A DNA stretch of 44,505 nt, from positions 1 to 44,505 of the IMG/VR virus record IMGVR_UViG_3300036806_000124; one strand, given 5' to 3'. The DNA comes from a virus. Positions 6,881 through 14,671 of this stretch are shown here, in pieces. The notes beneath the pieces were generated by a model. It was not told the origin of the DNA. It was given only the letters and a program-made list of their open reading frames with translations, and made no database searches. The position numbers and the translations under genes are program-made. Numbering within the stretch: the stretch's first letter is position 1; each line of letters opens with the position of its first letter.

Positions 6881-8334
6881 CCGAATATGGGGTAATCGAT
6901 ACCGTCTGCCATCTGGTTCGGCTCAGCGCGCGGGCGAAAGGCGCCGAGCTGCACGCGCTTGCCCATGCGTTTCATCATCGTGGCAATGCGGACGGCTGAA
7001 ATGATGTCATCGCGCTCCTTGACGATCTGCCCATCCTTGCGGTGATAAAGGCGAAATTCCTCAAAGAAATCCGAAAGATGATCGGCAACCTTGAACCGGC
7101 CGGTGGCCATCCTGTCCTGCAATTCGGTGATGCCGGCCTCTGTGGAAATCCCGCCATCCGGCCATGTGGCGTGTTCGGCCATCATGCGAAGGCCCTGCGC
7201 CTTGAACAGTTGCGCCATCGTCTGCCCGGTATTGCGATCGCCGCGCACGTTGCCATCGTGTGGCCAGGCCACCGGGACGTCGGCGCCGATGACCTTCATC
7301 GGGACAGCGCATTGCAGCGGCAGCGAGTTCGACATGCGAACGGTGTGGTGCAGGTGCAGGACGTCGGTATCGGTGTCCCAAAGCAGCAATGCCGCCGCGA
7401 AAGGATGGTCGATACCGAAGTCGAGGCCCCACAGTTTTGCCCAATGGAGCGGAACGCGCTCGATCATCGGTTCCGAAATAGCCGCCTCAGCCACCTGAAA
7501 GATGCGGCCGGATCCCAGCATCGGGACCCCCTTAACCCGAGCTTCACGTTCATGGGCCGGGTAGCCGGCGATGATCCTGGCGCGTTCATCGGCCGGGATG
7601 TGCTTGGCGTCCTCGATCGTCATGGACACGATCGCGCGGGCCTCATCGTGTTCGTTCAGGAACCGTGACACCACAGACGACATGCCCTTGAGCGGGGTGA
7701 AGGTCATAAACACCATGCCGCCCGTCGCGGTGATGCGGGTCAGACCTTCGGAATATATGGATAAATCCGGTTCCTCATCAAACCAGATAAAATCCAGTGT
7801 TTCACCCTGAAACTTAGCCCGACCTTGTTCATAAGATTTGAAACGCGCCACAGATATGCCGCCCGATACGTGTCGAACTTGGATAGTGTCGTAAGCGTCC
7901 GTAACTCCTCGAGCGAGAGACGGTTTGTCTGCGAAACACTCTTTGGGGATGAGTCCTGATCCATAATCGGCCTCCACGCCGGGTTCGCCGCAAAGCTTCT
8001 TTTGCTGAATGTCCCGCACCGCGGTCGACGTTTCGCCGGCGATCCAGCAGCGCACAGGACGATCGAAACGCCGGCCCTTCCAATCCTTCGGATAGCGGCC
8101 AGTCATATGGCAGGCGACCTCGAAAGCGCCAGCCTCAGACTTGCCAACTTGATTGCCCGCCATCAGCAGGCGTTCGCGGTAATACGCGCCGAGATCGAAA
8201 AATGCTTTCTGCTTCTCGTAGGGCTCGAAATAGGCCCATCGATTGTATTTTTTCTCATGCGTCACCCACGCAATGACGCGGCGCCGTTCCTCTGCCGTCA
8301 GCGGGGTATTCACGATTTTTGCTTCTGGACGCAT
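6877..8334 (-). CDS. terL: Terminase large subunit
   Basis: A 485-residue DNA-packaging motor. The ATPase domain has a Walker A motif AGNQVGKS at residues 59-66 and a Walker B region (FIWFDEEPD) near residue 180. The RNase H-like nuclease domain begins at LWGLDFGIDHPFAAALLLWD, with its first catalytic Asp. It cuts concatemers and drives DNA through the portal. I start it at ATG 8334 (MRPEAKIVN) because a coupled small gene ends at 8310; a GTG at 8388 would add 18 residues and lie deep inside that gene. The stop codon sits within a repeated 14-bp element. Confidence 0.93.
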   Translation of the reverse strand: MRPEAKIVNTPLTAEERRRVIAWVTHEKKYNRWAYFEPYEKQKAFFDLGAYYRERLLMAGNQVGKSEAGAFEVACHMTGRYPKDWKGRRFDRPVRCWIAGETSTAVRDIQQKKLCGEPGVEADYGSGLIPKECFADKPSLARGVTDAYDTIQVRHVSGGISVARFKSYEQGRAKFQGETLDFIWFDEEPDLSIYSEGLTRITATGGMVFMTFTPLKGMSSVVSRFLNEHDEARAIVSMTIEDAKHIPADERARIIAGYPAHEREARVKGVPMLGSGRIFQVAEAAISEPMIERVPLHWAKLWGLDFGIDHPFAAALLLWDTDTDVLHLHHTVRMSNSLPLQCAVPMKVIGADVPVAWPHDGNVRGDRNTGQTMAQLFKAQGLRMMAEHATWPDGGISTEAGITELQDRMATGRFKVADHLSDFFEEFRLYHRKDGQIVKERDDIISAVRIATMMKRMGKRVQLGAFRPRAEPNQMADGIDYPIFG

Positions 8335-8471
8335 CGGACCTGCATCGTATCGACGGCTGGCCCCATTTTGTTCAACGCGAGAAGGCACCCGGCCTGAGTG
8401 CTAAATTCAAAGTCGTCCACCATGAACGGCCGGCTGGCGATCAGGAACGACATGAGGACCCAGACCGTCAT
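8310..8471 (-). CDS. Small membrane-anchored protein (53 aa)
   Basis: A short gene that starts with ATG 8471, overlapping the TGA of the previous gene in an ATGA arrangement. It opens with a hydrophobic segment (VWVLMSFLIAS), then a polar part with two cysteines (QAGCLL and VRCVQK). The overlap at the 5' end and the 25-base overlap with the terminase start indicate coupled translation. It is probably membrane-anchored or exported. I know similar tiny proteins in phages of Hyphomicrobiales, but not their function. Confidence 0.65.
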   Translation of the reverse strand: MTVWVLMSFLIASRPFMVDDFEFSTQAGCLLALNKMGPAVDTMQVRCVQKQKS

Positions 8472-8689
8472 TGCAGCAATTTCCGCGGGTCGACCTTTTC
8501 GAGTTTGACCCCGGCTAGTTCCAAAACCTTCTGCGCGAGGTCAATCGCCTGCGCCGGGGTCATCAGGTATTTCATCGGCAAGCCCTGGATTTGCAACCCG
8601 ATCCGTCCGTCCAGTTCCTTGCTCAGCGTCCATGACGCCTGATTGGGCCGCACCAGTTGCGGTAGAGGTTTCAAAAGCGGGTCAGTCAT
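8468..8689 (-). CDS. Small protein downstream of small terminase
   Basis: A 73-residue protein starting MTDPLLKPLPQLV. It contains LDGRIGLQIQGLPMKYLMTPAQAIDLAQKVLELAG-like content: a short strand followed by an amphipathic helix. The ATG at 8689 overlaps the end of the small terminase gene by 8 bases. No function is recognised; a packaging accessory role is possible from position only. Confidence 0.7.
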   Translation of the reverse strand: MTDPLLKPLPQLVRPNQASWTLSKELDGRIGLQIQGLPMKYLMTPAQAIDLAQKVLELAGVKLEKVDPRKLLQ

Positions 8690-9209
8690 TTCGAACCTCC
8701 ACAAACTCCGCATCAATCGTTTCCTGCCGGTTCGTGCCCAGCAACCGGTCAGTCGCCACGCCAATCTCCTTCGCCAGCTTGATCGCTAAATCCGTCAGTT
8801 CCTTCGGCTGCTTGTGGTCGACCGTGACCTTGTGTTCGGTCAGTTCGTGGAAGCCGACACGGTTCGCCAAACCCTCCGCAGCCTTCAACTGATCGCGGTG
8901 ACCGTCCGTGCGCGCAATCTTGGCAATGACCGAAATCCCCAACAGCGCGTACCCGCGCAGCCGCTTGTCCGCTTCCTCACGCATCGCGGCGATTATTTTT
9001 TCGTTGTGCAACAGCGAATGAGCCCGCACACGCAGCGCCCCGTGACTGCCGTTCCCATACCCGGCCGCCTTGGCTATCTGCCAATCCTTGCCGGTCGGAA
9101 ACTGCAAAGCCGCAATCACAAATCGCCGCTGCGCTGGATTAAGCGCCAGCATCGCCGGACCAAGGCTCTCGATGTCAGGATCAATAACCGAAGGATCAGG
9201 AGCACGCAT
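8682..9209 (-). CDS. terS: Terminase small subunit
   Basis: A 175-residue protein with the layout of small terminases. An N-terminal helix-turn-helix region (LNPAQRRFVIAALQF, then WQIAKAAGYGNGSHGALRVRAHSLL) resembles the DNA-binding part that recognises the packaging site. It is followed by helices for oligomerisation and an acidic C-terminus. It is the first gene of the packaging operon and precedes the large terminase after two small genes. The ribosome-binding site is weak, and the ATG 9209 start was chosen on domain completeness. Confidence 0.82.
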   Translation of the reverse strand: MRAPDPSVIDPDIESLGPAMLALNPAQRRFVIAALQFPTGKDWQIAKAAGYGNGSHGALRVRAHSLLHNEKIIAAMREEADKRLRGYALLGISVIAKIARTDGHRDQLKAAEGLANRVGFHELTEHKVTVDHKQPKELTDLAIKLAKEIGVATDRLLGTNRQETIDAEFVEVRND

Positions 9210-9831
9210 ATAACGCGATTAGCCGCTTCAACTCCGCCCGCCAACGCACCGGGGAAAATTCCGGAAAAACTCGGTCAAAATCCCAAAGGGCCGAAAAACC
9301 GAAAGGTCTGCAGAAAAGCCGCGTGAGAGGGGGAGGAGGTCGGAATTTCAGTGTGTGCGAGTTCCTTGGGGTACACGCCGTACACCCCCGGTCTTTTTCC
9401 AATGAAATCAATGGGCCTTGAGGCGGTCACACATGCCGCATAGCTGGCCAGATCGCATAACCTATTGATATTGCTTGTGCTGGTTCGCAGGCATCATGGG
9501 GAACACGCTAATTGGTGCGGTGCAATGCATAAGTATTATGGAACATTTCGTTACCGGATGTGATGCGCATGAGAGGTCTTTCGCCCCTTATACCGCCTGT
9601 TGGTCTGTTCACCTGCTGGGCCGATGCGCTGGGCGTTTGCCCCTTGCCTTGCTCAACACTGTGAGAGGCAATTCGTTTGGCTGCTGGGCTCTTGCGTTGG
9701 CCATTGTGCTTGTGGCTGGGCTGTTGGACTTACGAGGTAGTGGAACTCGGCTTGTTTGCGCCTGAGCCTTATGGTGCGCACGCGCTGCTTGGCGTTCTGG
9801 CTGATGCTCTGCGAATACAGCTATATAGTAC
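9210..9831. other. 622-bp non-coding gap between early and packaging genes
   Basis: No convincing gene on either strand. Near 9368-9388 there is GGGGTACACGCCGTACACCCC, with GTACAC twice in direct orientation, possibly a regulator site. From about 9600 to 9810 the minus strand is poor in T and rich in AGC and GCCCAGC (GCTGGGC on plus at 9615, 9628, 9683 and 9715), superficially like the lattice at 18.9 kb but without a clean 5-bp phase. A perfect hairpin marks the left end of the early operon (9811-9846). The late/packaging promoter or the packaging site may lie here; neither can be located by eye. Confidence 0.5.
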
Positions 9832-9846
9832 TTATGCTGTATTCGC
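9811..9846. repeat. Perfect 11-bp inverted repeat at end of early operon
   Basis: GCGAATACAGC at 9811-9821 pairs with GCTGTATTCGC at 9836-9846 across a 14-base AT-rich loop. It spans the stop codon of the gene at 9832-10335. There is no T-run after either arm, so it is not a standard intrinsic terminator. It could protect mRNA ends, act as a Rho-assisted terminator, or bind a dimeric protein. Confidence 0.75.
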
Positions 9847-10335
9847 GGCTTTCTTCCTTGCGCGCCAAGCCCTTGCGTTGGCTGCTATGCGCGCCTTGCG
9901 GCGTTTCTTGCGCTGGGCCTTGGAACAGTCGATTGCGCCGATGGTCGTGATGCCGAGGGCTGTTCGCTCAGCGTCTGTCAGCCGCAGGCGCCAAGCCAAT
10001 TGGTCGGCCTTCCAGCACTGCTTGTCCATGATGGCCTTGGTGGCAATTGCGGTGCGCTCAGCCAGGGTCATCCATGGACACCAAAGGCCAAGCCATTTGT
10101 CGATGCGGCCAAGAGGATGGGCGAGACTGGCGCAGTGATTGACTGCCACCATCAGATCATCGCGCCCTGCATCATCGTCTGGAAGTGTCACACCATAGCG
10201 CGCACGGAATAGCCTGGCGAGATCGTTGAGACGCAGGGATGCAATCTGGCACGGTGATCCGCGTGATCTGCGCCTGCGCTTTTGCCGTGTGCTGAAATAC
10301 TTGACGTTGTAGATTTTGCGGTGTGGCCGAGGCAT
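9832..10335 (-). CDS. Conserved early phage protein of Hyphomicrobiales type
   Basis: A 167-residue basic protein beginning MPRPHRKIYNVKYFSTR, followed by an Arg-rich patch. The middle holds LRLNDLARLFRARYG with LPDDDAGRDDLMV, then WCPWMT, and an Arg/Lys-rich C-terminal helix. This pattern (LPDDDAGRDDL, WxPWM, ITTIGAIDCSKAQR) recurs in uncharacterised proteins of Bradyrhizobium-type phages and prophages. The charge suggests DNA binding, but no function is established to my knowledge. It is the last gene of the leftward early operon. Confidence 0.75.
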   Translation of the reverse strand: MPRPHRKIYNVKYFSTRQKRRRRSRGSPCQIASLRLNDLARLFRARYGVTLPDDDAGRDDLMVAVNHCASLAHPLGRIDKWLGLWCPWMTLAERTAIATKAIMDKQCWKADQLAWRLRLTDAERTALGITTIGAIDCSKAQRKKRRKARIAANARAWRARKKAANTA

Positions 10336-10339
10336 CCGC

Positions 10340-10828
10340 TCAGGATGACGTGGCAACAGGCAGTAGCAACGCACCCGGGCGCCGTTTGTCGCGTTCACGT
10401 TTCCAGCGGATGCGAGCTGCGCGCCTGGCGATTCGTCTGCGCTTGTTCGGATCGTGCAACAATATCTGCCGCGCCCTTAAAAGCCTTCCCATTTCACTGC
10501 CCCGAAACCCGCGCTTTGTCTTTCTTTTTTTCGCTGGCATCGTTTCGCGAGCACGAATTGCGCGCGTGCGTTGGGATGCGATTCGCCGCACGCTCGACAG
10601 GTCCTCAACAATCACAATTGCGAGGCCAAGCGTTTGCAACATCGGCCCAAGCGATACCCTGCCAAGCGCGCGAATTGGAACCGGTGCAAGCAATTTGCTC
10701 GCATAGCCGTCCGGCAGTGTGCTCAGCGCTTCATCCAATTGCAGCCGCGTGATTTTCAATTCGTCGACACGGCCGCGCAGCGCTGCCATCAGCTCATCGT
10801 AATCCTTGACGATCGCGATTTGCCGCAA
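10340..10828 (-). CDS. Conserved early phage protein, Arg/Lys-rich C-terminus
   Basis: A 162-residue protein. The N-terminal half (DYDELMAALRGRVDELKITRLQLDE, then LPDGYASKLLAPVPIRALGRVSLGPMLQTLGL) is a compact helical domain that I recall from many Bradyrhizobium and relatives; its DGYxSKLL and SLGPMLxxLGL segments are typical and suggest a helix-turn-helix-like fold. The C-terminal half is strongly basic. It has a TTG start at 10828 with GGGAGA eight bases upstream. A DNA-binding regulatory role is likely but unproven. Confidence 0.7.
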   Translation of the reverse strand: MRQIAIVKDYDELMAALRGRVDELKITRLQLDEALSTLPDGYASKLLAPVPIRALGRVSLGPMLQTLGLAIVIVEDLSSVRRIASQRTRAIRARETMPAKKRKTKRGFRGSEMGRLLRARQILLHDPNKRRRIARRAARIRWKRERDKRRPGALLLPVATSS

Positions 10829-10843
10829 AGCGGAATCTCCCGG

Positions 10844-11260
10844 CTATTTGTCTAAAGGGATGTTCGAAATTACCGCCAATTCCCGCAACAATTCGTCGGC
10901 CTCACTATGGAAGCTATCGGCGGTGGCGTGTGCAACCCGCATAACTTCGGGCTTTTTCGCGTCAAATTCATCCAGCTTGACCGCAACTTGATCCAACTCC
11001 GCGTTGAACTTCTGGTGCGTGTCTTTCATGCGTTCCGCTATTGCTGCTGCTCGTCCCATTTTCCTGCCCTTTATGATTGCCTTTGCGATTGGTTGCGCGG
11101 CTTGGATCCGGCGCGTTGTGTTTTCGAGCTCGACCGCCAGCCTATCGAGCTGAATTGCTTTCTGTGGCGCATAGCGCTCAGGCCCAGCGAGGCCCCGCTG
11201 CGTTGCGTAGAGCGCCGCATCGCTGCGCATTCCGAACCGGCGTGCGTCACGGTCTGACAT
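10844..11260 (-). CDS. Coiled-coil early protein
   Basis: A 138-residue, mostly helical protein starting MSDRDARRFGMRSDAAL. A long heptad-like stretch (AIQLDRLAVELENTTRRIQAA, then MKDTHQKFNAELDQVAVKLDEF) predicts a coiled coil. The ATG at 11260 overlaps the end of the 50-residue gene upstream by 14 bases. No family is recognised. Its place in the replication operon is the only functional clue. Confidence 0.65.
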   Translation of the reverse strand: MSDRDARRFGMRSDAALYATQRGLAGPERYAPQKAIQLDRLAVELENTTRRIQAAQPIAKAIIKGRKMGRAAAIAERMKDTHQKFNAELDQVAVKLDEFDAKKPEVMRVAHATADSFHSEADELLRELAVISNIPLDK

Positions 11261-11399
11261 TGCGTTTGTCGTATGCGAAATATCCCCGCTTCCGCTTTGG
11301 TTTTTGGACCATGCGCCTGTGAACCGGCGTATAAATCTTCTCGAACTTACCACGCCTCATGGCCCGCAATTGCTCGCCGAAGGTCGGTTCTTTGCCCAT
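11247..11399 (-). CDS. Small basic protein (50 aa)
   Basis: A short gene found by reading the junction: ATG 11399 shares its A with the TGA stop of the previous gene, and its own TGA at 11247-11249 overlaps the next gene. The product begins MGKEPTFGEQLRAMRRGKFE and ends in a Lys/Arg-rich tail. The double coupling makes it likely to be translated. The function is unknown. Confidence 0.55.
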   Translation of the reverse strand: MGKEPTFGEQLRAMRRGKFEKIYTPVHRRMVQKPKRKRGYFAYDKRNVRP

Positions 11400-11542
11400 C
11401 ACGCGACCTTTGCCGGGTGTTGTAGTACGCCATCTTTTTGGCAGTCCCTGTCTTGTTCGCGCTGCTTTCGTTCGATATCCGCGACGATTTTCGAAGCAAT
11501 CACGCCAATTGGCTTCCAGTTTTCGTCAAGCTTTTCCCTCAT
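11399..11542 (-). CDS. Small protein after helicase (47 aa)
   Basis: It starts at ATG 11542 in an ATGA overlap with the helicase stop codon. The product opens MREKLDENWKPIGVIASKI and is a single charged helix with one Cys. No family is recognised. Translational coupling to the helicase suggests a replication accessory role. Confidence 0.6.
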   Translation of the reverse strand: MREKLDENWKPIGVIASKIVADIERKQREQDRDCQKDGVLQHPAKVA

Positions 11543-12357
11543 AGGCTCACCGCCCCTTTTTGCGGAATAAACCGCTCGTTTCCATTGACCGTGAAAAAGC
11601 ATGCGCCAATTTTTCCGGCGCCATGCTCGCGCACTTTGGCGCTCACGACCTTGGTCGATGTTTGGTCGCGCTCAACGATCAATCCGTTGTCGCATTTGTT
11701 CCACCAGTTCATCGATCCTTCGATATCCGCGAGCGTGACGCCGCGTTCGCTTGCCGCTTTGGTAGGATGTGCAACCATAAAAACCGTGGTTTCTGTGCAG
11801 TGCGCGAAGTTTTTGACCTTCATCAGACATTCGCCGATGTAGTCGGCCAATAACTGATCCTTCTTTTTCGCGCGCTCTAGCTCATTCCACGGATCGATCA
11901 TCACAACGTCGATGCCGTAATATTCGATGGCGCCGTATGCGGCCTCCAACACCCAATCGATCGTGTGAGGTTCACTGTCGTAATGCTCGTAGCCAGCGCA
12001 TTGGATGTAGAGATTTTCCTGACTAAGCAACTCGAATTGCTGAGGGTTATCGCTCCAAATCCGGCGCAACTTCGCGCGCAAATGCCGCTCGTTTTCCGGC
12101 ACATACAAAAACGCGCGCTTATCGGCGCGGCTGCATAAATTCATAATGAGATTGAAAAGGAACGTCGACTTCCCGTGCCCCGCCTTGCCGGTGGTCACAA
12201 CAAGCTGGCCAGGATAGGCCCTGAAAATCTGATCTAATTCCCACCATCCGCTTTCGATGACGGAATCGGCGATCGATTTTGCCTGCGGTACAACGGAAAG
12301 CGGGAAAAGCCCGTAAAGCGTTTTCAGGTGCGTGGGAATTTTGATTGCTTCGTTCAT
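11539..12357 (-). CDS. RecA-fold replicative helicase (DnaB/gp4-like ATPase domain)
   Basis: A 272-residue protein. Walker A is at GKAGHGKST near residues 56-64, followed by the FLFNLIMNL helix. Walker B is VVMIDPWNEL near residue 160. A later VFMVAHPTKAA segment matches motif H3 of DnaB-family helicases, and REHGAGKIGACFF matches motif H4. It lacks the N-terminal primase-binding domain, so it is a minimal helicase or a loader-type ATPase. It lies directly after the initiator, with ATGA overlaps on both sides. The likely role is unwinding DNA at the phage fork. Confidence 0.82.
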   Translation of the reverse strand: MNEAIKIPTHLKTLYGLFPLSVVPQAKSIADSVIESGWWELDQIFRAYPGQLVVTTGKAGHGKSTFLFNLIMNLCSRADKRAFLYVPENERHLRAKLRRIWSDNPQQFELLSQENLYIQCAGYEHYDSEPHTIDWVLEAAYGAIEYYGIDVVMIDPWNELERAKKKDQLLADYIGECLMKVKNFAHCTETTVFMVAHPTKAASERGVTLADIEGSMNWWNKCDNGLIVERDQTSTKVVSAKVREHGAGKIGACFFTVNGNERFIPQKGAVSL

Positions 12358-12947
12358 AGGACATTCGACAGCGTTGACGGCCGGCCAAGCGGCAGGACGT
12401 TTGGTTGATCGTCCCAGCCGCCGCGGCGCAGCCAAGTCGATGGATGCGGGATGTATTTTGGATCGCCCCAATCAGGCTTGATGCGGTTGAGGCCGGCCAT
12501 GATGGTTTCTTGGGAAACGTCGCGCCTAGCGATCTCATACGCCTTGGCTGCGTCTTTTTTCCCGACCCTTTTCGGGTAATTATTCCAGAATAATTCAAAC
12601 TCAGTGGTATTCTTTTTCCTTACTTCCTCACTGTTCTTTTTCCTTACTTCTTGGATTCTACTTTTAGAGTCAGAAATATCACCACCGTCACGCTCAGAAG
12701 CGTGATGGTCAGCGTGACGCGACACGTGACGGTCAACAGCCCTGTCAGGATTGTGCTCATCCTGCTCTGCTGTTGATTCACGGGCCTTATTTGCACGGTA
12801 ACGACGGGAGCGCTCTGCACTCCCGTCACGTTTATAGCGTGACGCGTCACGTGACGCCAAGCGTGACGCAAGCGTGACGATTTTCATGGCGAGCGCGGGC
12901 GCCAAATCCAGCGTGTTTAGCTCGTCGATGAACTCAGAAAGGGTCAT
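12354..12947 (-). CDS. Replication initiator (lambda O-like organisation)
   Basis: A 197-residue protein. An N-terminal helical part is followed by a linker with ASR/RHVSR repeats and KKNSEEVRKKN, then a C-terminal domain with FWNNYPKRVGKKDAAKAYEIA and IPHPSTWLRRGGWDD. This C-terminal signature is common in phage replication proteins encoded next to a helicase or DnaC. The linker is encoded by a cluster of GTGACG repeats that looks like an iteron origin, as in the lambda O gene. It has ATGA overlaps with the methyltransferase before it and the helicase after it. Confidence 0.78.
   Translation of the reverse strand: MTLSEFIDELNTLDLAPALAMKIVTLASRLASRDASRYKRDGSAERSRRYRANKARESTAEQDEHNPDRAVDRHVSRHADHHASERDGGDISDSKSRIQEVRKKNSEEVRKKNTTEFELFWNNYPKRVGKKDAAKAYEIARRDVSQETIMAGLNRIKPDWGDPKYIPHPSTWLRRGGWDDQPNVLPLGRPSTLSNVL
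12686..12879. repeat. GTGACG repeat cluster inside initiator gene (candidate replication origin)
   Basis: GTGACG or its complement CGTCAC occurs at 12686, 12714, 12726, 12824, 12839, 12845, 12851, 12863 and 12874, with a variant at 12703. That is nine copies in 194 bp, several as inverted pairs (12839-12856). Chance predicts well under one. Phage origins with initiator-binding iterons are known inside lambdoid O genes. A T/C-rich stretch follows at 12600-12660, but I cannot call an unwinding element. Confidence 0.6.
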
Positions 12948-13531
12948 TCGGCCGCCTCAAACTTGGCGGTTTCGTTGCCCCAACAATCCCAGCCGGCGCG
13001 TTCCTGGCGCGCGAACAGCTCGAGGTATGGACCGGCGACTAGCCGCTCGATCCGTTCGTGGATTCCATCTGGCTTGCGGCTATGCTCGCGGCGTGGGGCT
13101 ATAATGCCCTGACGCACATCCGCATTGAGGCGCTTAGGCTTACCCCTGGTCGCCAGCAGACAAGGCTCTGTATTGGCTCGCGTCCAATAACCAAGGCCCA
13201 TCTGAACGGGGGCGTCCTCCCTAAACATATCAATTTGCCCAGCATGGGCCTTCATCCAATCAAAAGCACAGGTTTTATATTTGAAGCCCCAATCGTGGAT
13301 CACATCGAGAACTCGAGGCAGCAATATCCAAATTGTCCACATAAACAGGACGCAATCATCGGCCGCCACTTCATCGACTGGAAGGCCGCAAATATCTTCT
13401 AGGCTCATCGTTGAATAATGTTCTGCATCTCCCCGGTTCGGACCAGCTGGAGTATTCCAAAGATTCTGAAACTGCCAAGGTGGATCAGCGAGGATTGCGC
13501 CGTAATGCTGGCGGGGAAGTCCGTCGAGCAT
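12944..13531 (-). CDS. MT-A70 family adenine methyltransferase
   Basis: A 195-residue enzyme of the MT-A70 class that transfers a methyl group from S-adenosylmethionine to the N6 of adenine, most likely in DNA here. The catalytic DPPW motif is at residues 16-19 within GAILADPPWQF. The later CVLFMWTIWILLPR and WGFKYKTCAFDW segments and the final ELFARQERAGWDCWGNE match the family. The start at ATG 13531 overlaps the RusA stop; the frame extends upstream, but the extra residues have no family match. Possible jobs are protection from host restriction or marking the origin. Confidence 0.9.
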   Translation of the reverse strand: MLDGLPRQHYGAILADPPWQFQNLWNTPAGPNRGDAEHYSTMSLEDICGLPVDEVAADDCVLFMWTIWILLPRVLDVIHDWGFKYKTCAFDWMKAHAGQIDMFREDAPVQMGLGYWTRANTEPCLLATRGKPKRLNADVRQGIIAPRREHSRKPDGIHERIERLVAGPYLELFARQERAGWDCWGNETAKFEAAE

Positions 13532-13932
13532 CAATTCGGCTCGCGCGGCTTGAGGATGACGCGACAGCCTTGCGGGGCATTCCCCCATTCGACGACGAGG
13601 CGCCGCATGTATTTCGGGCTATCGTCGATGATGAGGTCGACGCGCCGCAGCCAATCGATCAAGCTTTTCAGGCAGTTATCGAGGTCCATTTTGGTGTGGC
13701 GTTCACTCAAGATGACCGTCAGTTCGAACGCTGCCGGGATGCTTTCGCCGCGCAGCGGGTGATATTCGCGACACTTCGCAGCCAGGAATGATGCGTCGGC
13801 CGCTCGTTCCCACTTGTTGTGCCCGGCGCGTTGTTTCCAATCGACCCGCCGCGTCAGGTTGACGGACGGCGGCGCCGGCAAGTCGAGCTCAATATCGATA
13901 GGTGGCGCGAACGGCCGATCGACCATGTTCAT
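13531..13932 (-). CDS. rusA: RusA-family Holliday junction resolvase
   Basis: A 133-residue nuclease of the RusA family, which cuts four-way DNA junctions. The typical PAPPSVN segment lies near residues 19-25, and the acidic signature [17 protein letters not shown] with VDLIIDDS supplies catalytic aspartates near residues 83, 85 and 103-104. The length is close to E. coli RusA (120 residues). It starts with ATG 13932 in an ATGA overlap with the GapR-like gene. It should resolve replication and recombination intermediates before packaging. Confidence 0.88.
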   Translation of the reverse strand: MNMVDRPFAPPIDIELDLPAPPSVNLTRRVDWKQRAGHNKWERAADASFLAAKCREYHPLRGESIPAAFELTVILSERHTKMDLDNCLKSLIDWLRRVDLIIDDSPKYMRRLVVEWGNAPQGCRVILKPREPN

Positions 13933-14297
13933 CGGAGGCTGTCGGCCGCTCGTTGGATCGCGCCGGCTGTCGTCTCGACCTTCGAGTCGCCCGAGCTGAT
14001 CGTGACCTTGGTATCGGCAAAATCGCGATTGATGGCGGCCTTGCCAAGCGGCAGGTCTGCGAGCATCCCCAGCGCGTGCATATAGGTTTCGAGGATGGCT
14101 TCCTGTTCGCGGCGCGTCTGCGCGTCGATCTTGCGCAGCCGGATCACGGCCCGCAGCGCTTTCACATCGAAGCCGTTGCCTTTGGCCTCTTTGTAAACAT
14201 CGCTAATATCGCTGGCAGTGGCGGCTTTTTCTTCTTCGAGTCGCTCAATTCGTTCGACGATAGAGCGCAATTGTCCGTTGTGACCGACGTCGGCCAT
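13929..14297 (-). CDS. gapR: GapR/DUF2312-family nucleoid-associated protein
   Basis: A 122-residue protein. Residues ~9-80 ([52 protein letters not shown]) are nearly the textbook DUF2312 domain. Caulobacter GapR of this family binds AT-rich, overtwisted DNA ahead of forks as a coiled-coil tetramer clamp. About 35 extra C-terminal residues are not part of the usual domain. The family is almost restricted to alphaproteobacteria and their phages, which helps place the host. GGGGAG eight bases before ATG 14297 is a good ribosome-binding site. It probably supports phage replication. Confidence 0.92.
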   Translation of the reverse strand: MADVGHNGQLRSIVERIERLEEEKAATASDISDVYKEAKGNGFDVKALRAVIRLRKIDAQTRREQEAILETYMHALGMLADLPLGKAAINRDFADTKVTISSGDSKVETTAGAIQRAADSLR

Positions 14298-14348
14298 GTC
14301 GCGTACTCCCCTGTTAAAACCCCGAAAGCACGCAACACGGTTTGATAT

Positions 14349-14606
14349 TCAGTCGCGCTTAACGAAAATCGCCTCCATCGTGGCCACGACCACGATCAGA
14401 GGCGGATCAAACTCTCCCGATAGCCAGCGCTTTGCTGTTCTTTCATCGCGACCTGCAATCGCCGCAACGTGTGCAGCCGTTTTGACAGGCCAGAGGACTT
14501 TCGCGATGGGACCAAAGTTGCGGGTGACAAGTTTGTCCCGCCCTTCCGTAAACTGTCCCTGAATTTCGTTGGTAACGGAACCCGAGTTCCCGAATGGTGA
14601 ACGCAT
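14349..14606 (-). CDS. Helix-turn-helix-like early regulator
   Basis: An 85-residue protein and the first gene of the leftward operon. The segment VLWPVKTAAHVAAIAGRDERTAKRWLSGEFDPP (split here as VLWPVKTAAHVAAIAG and RDERTAKRWLSGE) has the pattern of a helix-turn-helix with a recognition helix, seen in many small proteins of alphaproteobacterial prophages. It could be a Cro- or CII-like regulator. The ATG at 14606 is preceded by a short G-run. The role is inferred from the motif and from being first in the operon. Confidence 0.68.
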   Translation of the reverse strand: MRSPFGNSGSVTNEIQGQFTEGRDKLVTRNFGPIAKVLWPVKTAAHVAAIAGRDERTAKRWLSGEFDPPLIVVVATMEAIFVKRD

Positions 14607-14671
14607 GGACGCCCCCTACTCACACTCACAAAATTCGCTTGATCGCGCTCATCCCCGGCGCGGTCCGACTG

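Noticed and set aside
8334-8388. Earlier GTG start for the large terminase
   Set aside because: It would add 18 residues inside the coupled small gene, while ATG 8334 begins at the conserved part of the protein.
9196-9411. Minus-strand frame upstream of the small terminase
   Set aside because: Proline/arginine-rich, no family, and overlapping the terminase start. More likely non-coding leader.
9475-9765. Plus-strand open frame of 96 residues in the gap before the early operon
   Set aside because: No family, no ribosome-binding site, and the composition is set by the GCTGGGC-rich stretch. It opposes all neighbours.
9480-9810. A second AG lattice on the minus strand
   Set aside because: The strand is AGC-rich and T-poor, but AG positions do not keep a 5-bp phase when indexed by hand.
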